Shown piece by piece: positions 62,635 to 64,000 of a DNA stretch of 64,000 bases; position 1 is the first letter of the stretch; every line of letters begins with the position of its first letter. The DNA is taken from contig NZ_CP121694.1 in NCBI RefSeq assembly GCF_035573695.1, forward strand, positions 3,418,001 to 3,482,000, given 5' to 3'. The translations under genes were made by a program, and so were the position numbers. Below the pieces are notes generated by a model. That model did no database searches and was not told the origin of the DNA. It saw nothing but the letters and a program-made list of their open reading frames with translations. This DNA is from Metallumcola ferriviriculae. Its GTDB lineage: Bacteria; Bacillota; JADQBR01.

Positions 62635-64000
62635 TTAGCTTATCTTGTCTACCTTAACCGCACAAACCTTAAACTCCGGTATCTTTGCCTTTGGATCTCG
62701 GGCATCGTTGGTGAGTTTATTAACATTAGTTTCACGGAAGTGGAAAGATGCAAACACTAGTCCTGGTTGTACCACTTCGGTAACTTTTACCGGTATTTCT
62801 ATCTCGCCACGGCGGGAGGCTACGCGTACTTTCTCGCCGGTCTCCACCCCTAATTTTTCCGCATCCTTAGGGTTTATCTCCAGATACTCTTCGGGGTAAA
62901 TCTCCGTTAAAGCGTCCACTCTACGAGACATGGTTCCAGTATGATAATGGAATAAACGTCGGCCGGTTGTCAATACCATTGGATATTCATCATTAGGCAT
63001 TTCGTCAGGATCTACATAACTGACAGCATGGAACTTGCCCTTACCCCGGGCAAACCCACCTTGATGCAGCAGCTTTGTGCCCGGGTGTTTTGTATCGGGA
63101 CAGGGCCATTGAAGACCCTTTTGCTGCAATCTGCGATAGGTGATGCCGCCATACTGCGGTGTCAACTCATTGATTTCCGCCATAATATCAGCCGCACTCC
63201 TGTAGTCCATTTCGTAACCCATGGCCTTGGCCAGCATTTGGGTGATCTCCCAATCCGCCTTACTGTCGCCGATAGGATCAACCGCCTTGCGTACCCGCTG
63301 TACACGGCGTTCAGTATTAGTGAAAGTGCCGTCTTTCTCCGCAAAACTGGCGGCAGGCAGTACTACATCTGCCAGTTCCGCAGTTTCGGTAAAGAATATA
63401 TCTTGAACAACCAAGAATTCTACGTTCTTTAGACCCTTAGCAACGTGGTTGCTGTCCGGGTCACTGATAACCGGGTTCTCACCGATCACCATAAGGGATT
63501 TTAGTTTCCCTGCCAAGGCATTGTCCATCATTTCACCAACGGTAAGACCTACCTTAGAAGAAAGTTTGACTCCCCAAGCTTTTTCAAATTTGGCCTGAAT
63601 TTCCTCATCATTAACCTTCTGATAGCCTGGATAAACATTAGGTAGTGCACCCATATCACAGGCACCCTGCACATTGTTCTGGCCCCTCAATGGGTTTACA
63701 CCGGTGTTTTCCCGACCGATATGTCCAGTGAGTAACGCGAGGTTGGCAATAGCCAATACATTATCGGTACCGCAGATGTGTTGGGTAATGCCCATAGTAT
63801 AAAGGATGGTTCCTTTTTCTGCTGCCGCGTAGGCCCTGGCTACCTGACGGATGGTATCCGCAGGAGTATTGGTGATTTTTTCTGCCCATTCCGGAGTACA
63901 ATCTCTTACCGCTTCCTTGACAGCATCAAAATCTTCAGTTTTATCAGTAACGAATTTTTTATCCCATAGCTCTTCATCAATTATTACCTTAGCCATGGCG
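62635..64000 (-). CDS. fdhA: Formate dehydrogenase-type molybdopterin oxidoreductase, C-terminal part (5' end outside window)
   Basis: 455 codons of a molybdopterin oxidoreductase; the frame runs out of the window, and the ATG at 63996 is probably internal. ITQHICGTDNVLAIANLALL, GRENTGVNPLRGQNNVQGAC, VIGENPVISDPDSNHVAKGL, VLPAASFAEKDGTFTNTERR and TGRRLFHYHTGTMSRRVDAL are formate dehydrogenase alpha motifs; the C-terminus is the MopB_CT domain (RVASRRGEIEIPVKV, FHFRETNVNKLTNDA). The active-site Cys/Sec region is beyond the edge. A likely client of the Moco genes at 50.7-56.4 kb. Confidence 0.92.
   Translation of the reverse strand, partial: AMAKVIIDEELWDKKFVTDKTEDFDAVKEAVRDCTPEWAEKITNTPADTIRQVARAYAAAEKGTILYTMGITQHICGTDNVLAIANLALLTGHIGRENTGVNPLRGQNNVQGACDMGALPNVYPGYQKVNDEEIQAKFEKAWGVKLSSKVGLTVGEMMDNALAGKLKSLMVIGENPVISDPDSNHVAKGLKNVEFLVVQDIFFTETAELADVVLPAASFAEKDGTFTNTERRVQRVRKAVDPIGDSKADWEITQMLAKAMGYEMDYRSAADIMAEINELTPQYGGITYRRLQQKGLQWPCPDTKHPGTKLLHQGGFARGKGKFHAVSYVDPDEMPNDEYPMVLTTGRRLFHYHTGTMSRRVDALTEIYPEEYLEINPKDAEKLGVETGEKVRVASRRGEIEIPVKVTEVVQPGLVFASFHFRETNVNKLTNDARDPKAKIPEFKVCAVKVDKIS

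Overview
The window looks like chromosome from a spore-forming, strictly anaerobic, mid-GC Firmicute of the Desulfotomaculum/Peptococcaceae type. This is inferred from a GerA-type germinant receptor operon, a ferredoxin-dependent 2-oxoacid oxidoreductase (KorDABC) beside a sigma-54 activator, molybdenum/tungsten cofactor genes with a formate dehydrogenase, small-form PurL with PurS and PurQ, and HrcA/CIRCE-type groES control. Species is not determined. No rRNA, tRNA or CRISPR array was seen.

Layout. 1-2.1 kb: methionine ABC importer metNIQ (metN cut by the window edge). 2.2-6.3 kb: gerA-gerB-gerC plus a small membrane protein, minus strand. 6.5-19.9 kb: a 12-gene purine operon on the minus strand (NCS2 purine permease, purE, B, C, S, Q, L, F, M, N, H, D) behind one guanine-class riboswitch and a terminator hairpin. 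No purK is present. 20-21.3 kb: a complete IS. 21.6-36.1 kb: a repeat-rich accessory island with a Phd-Uma2 fusion, RhuM, small secreted proteins, two more transposase-derived elements, a MITE-like palindrome, a probable orphan HEARO/omega RNA, and many gene fragments (GNAT, antitoxin, XRE, Lhr-type helicase, ECF sigma and DUF4367 partner, HD-GYP, the guaA 3' end, a secreted protein gene). At least four sets of dispersed duplications tie the island together, and its right edge is the 3' end of intact guaA.

36.1-38.3 kb: guaA and hpt (GMP synthesis and salvage). 38.4-42 kb: MoxR ATPase, DUF58 protein and a membrane transglutaminase, a conserved trio. 43-47.8 kb: sigma-54 activator and korDABC with a good -24/-12 promoter. 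48.3-50.4 kb: groES-groEL with CIRCE. 50.7-56.6 kb: molybdenum cofactor operon (a small Cys-containing protein, two MoeA paralogues, MoaA, MoaC, a MOSC protein, MogA/MoaB) behind a probable Moco/Tuco riboswitch with a terminator. 56.7-62.2 kb: patatin-like phospholipase, DUF2148 protein, MarR regulator, MATE and MFS exporters, and a small hypothetical. 62.2-62.6 kb: a block of palindromes. 62.6 kb to the edge: the C-terminal part of a molybdopterin formate dehydrogenase, a likely client of the cofactor genes.

The most interesting parts are the mosaic island, the orphan HEARO-like RNA, the internally deleted IS4-type element that keeps both ends, the Phd-Uma2 fusion, and the 57-residue GTG-started protein inside the Moco operon.
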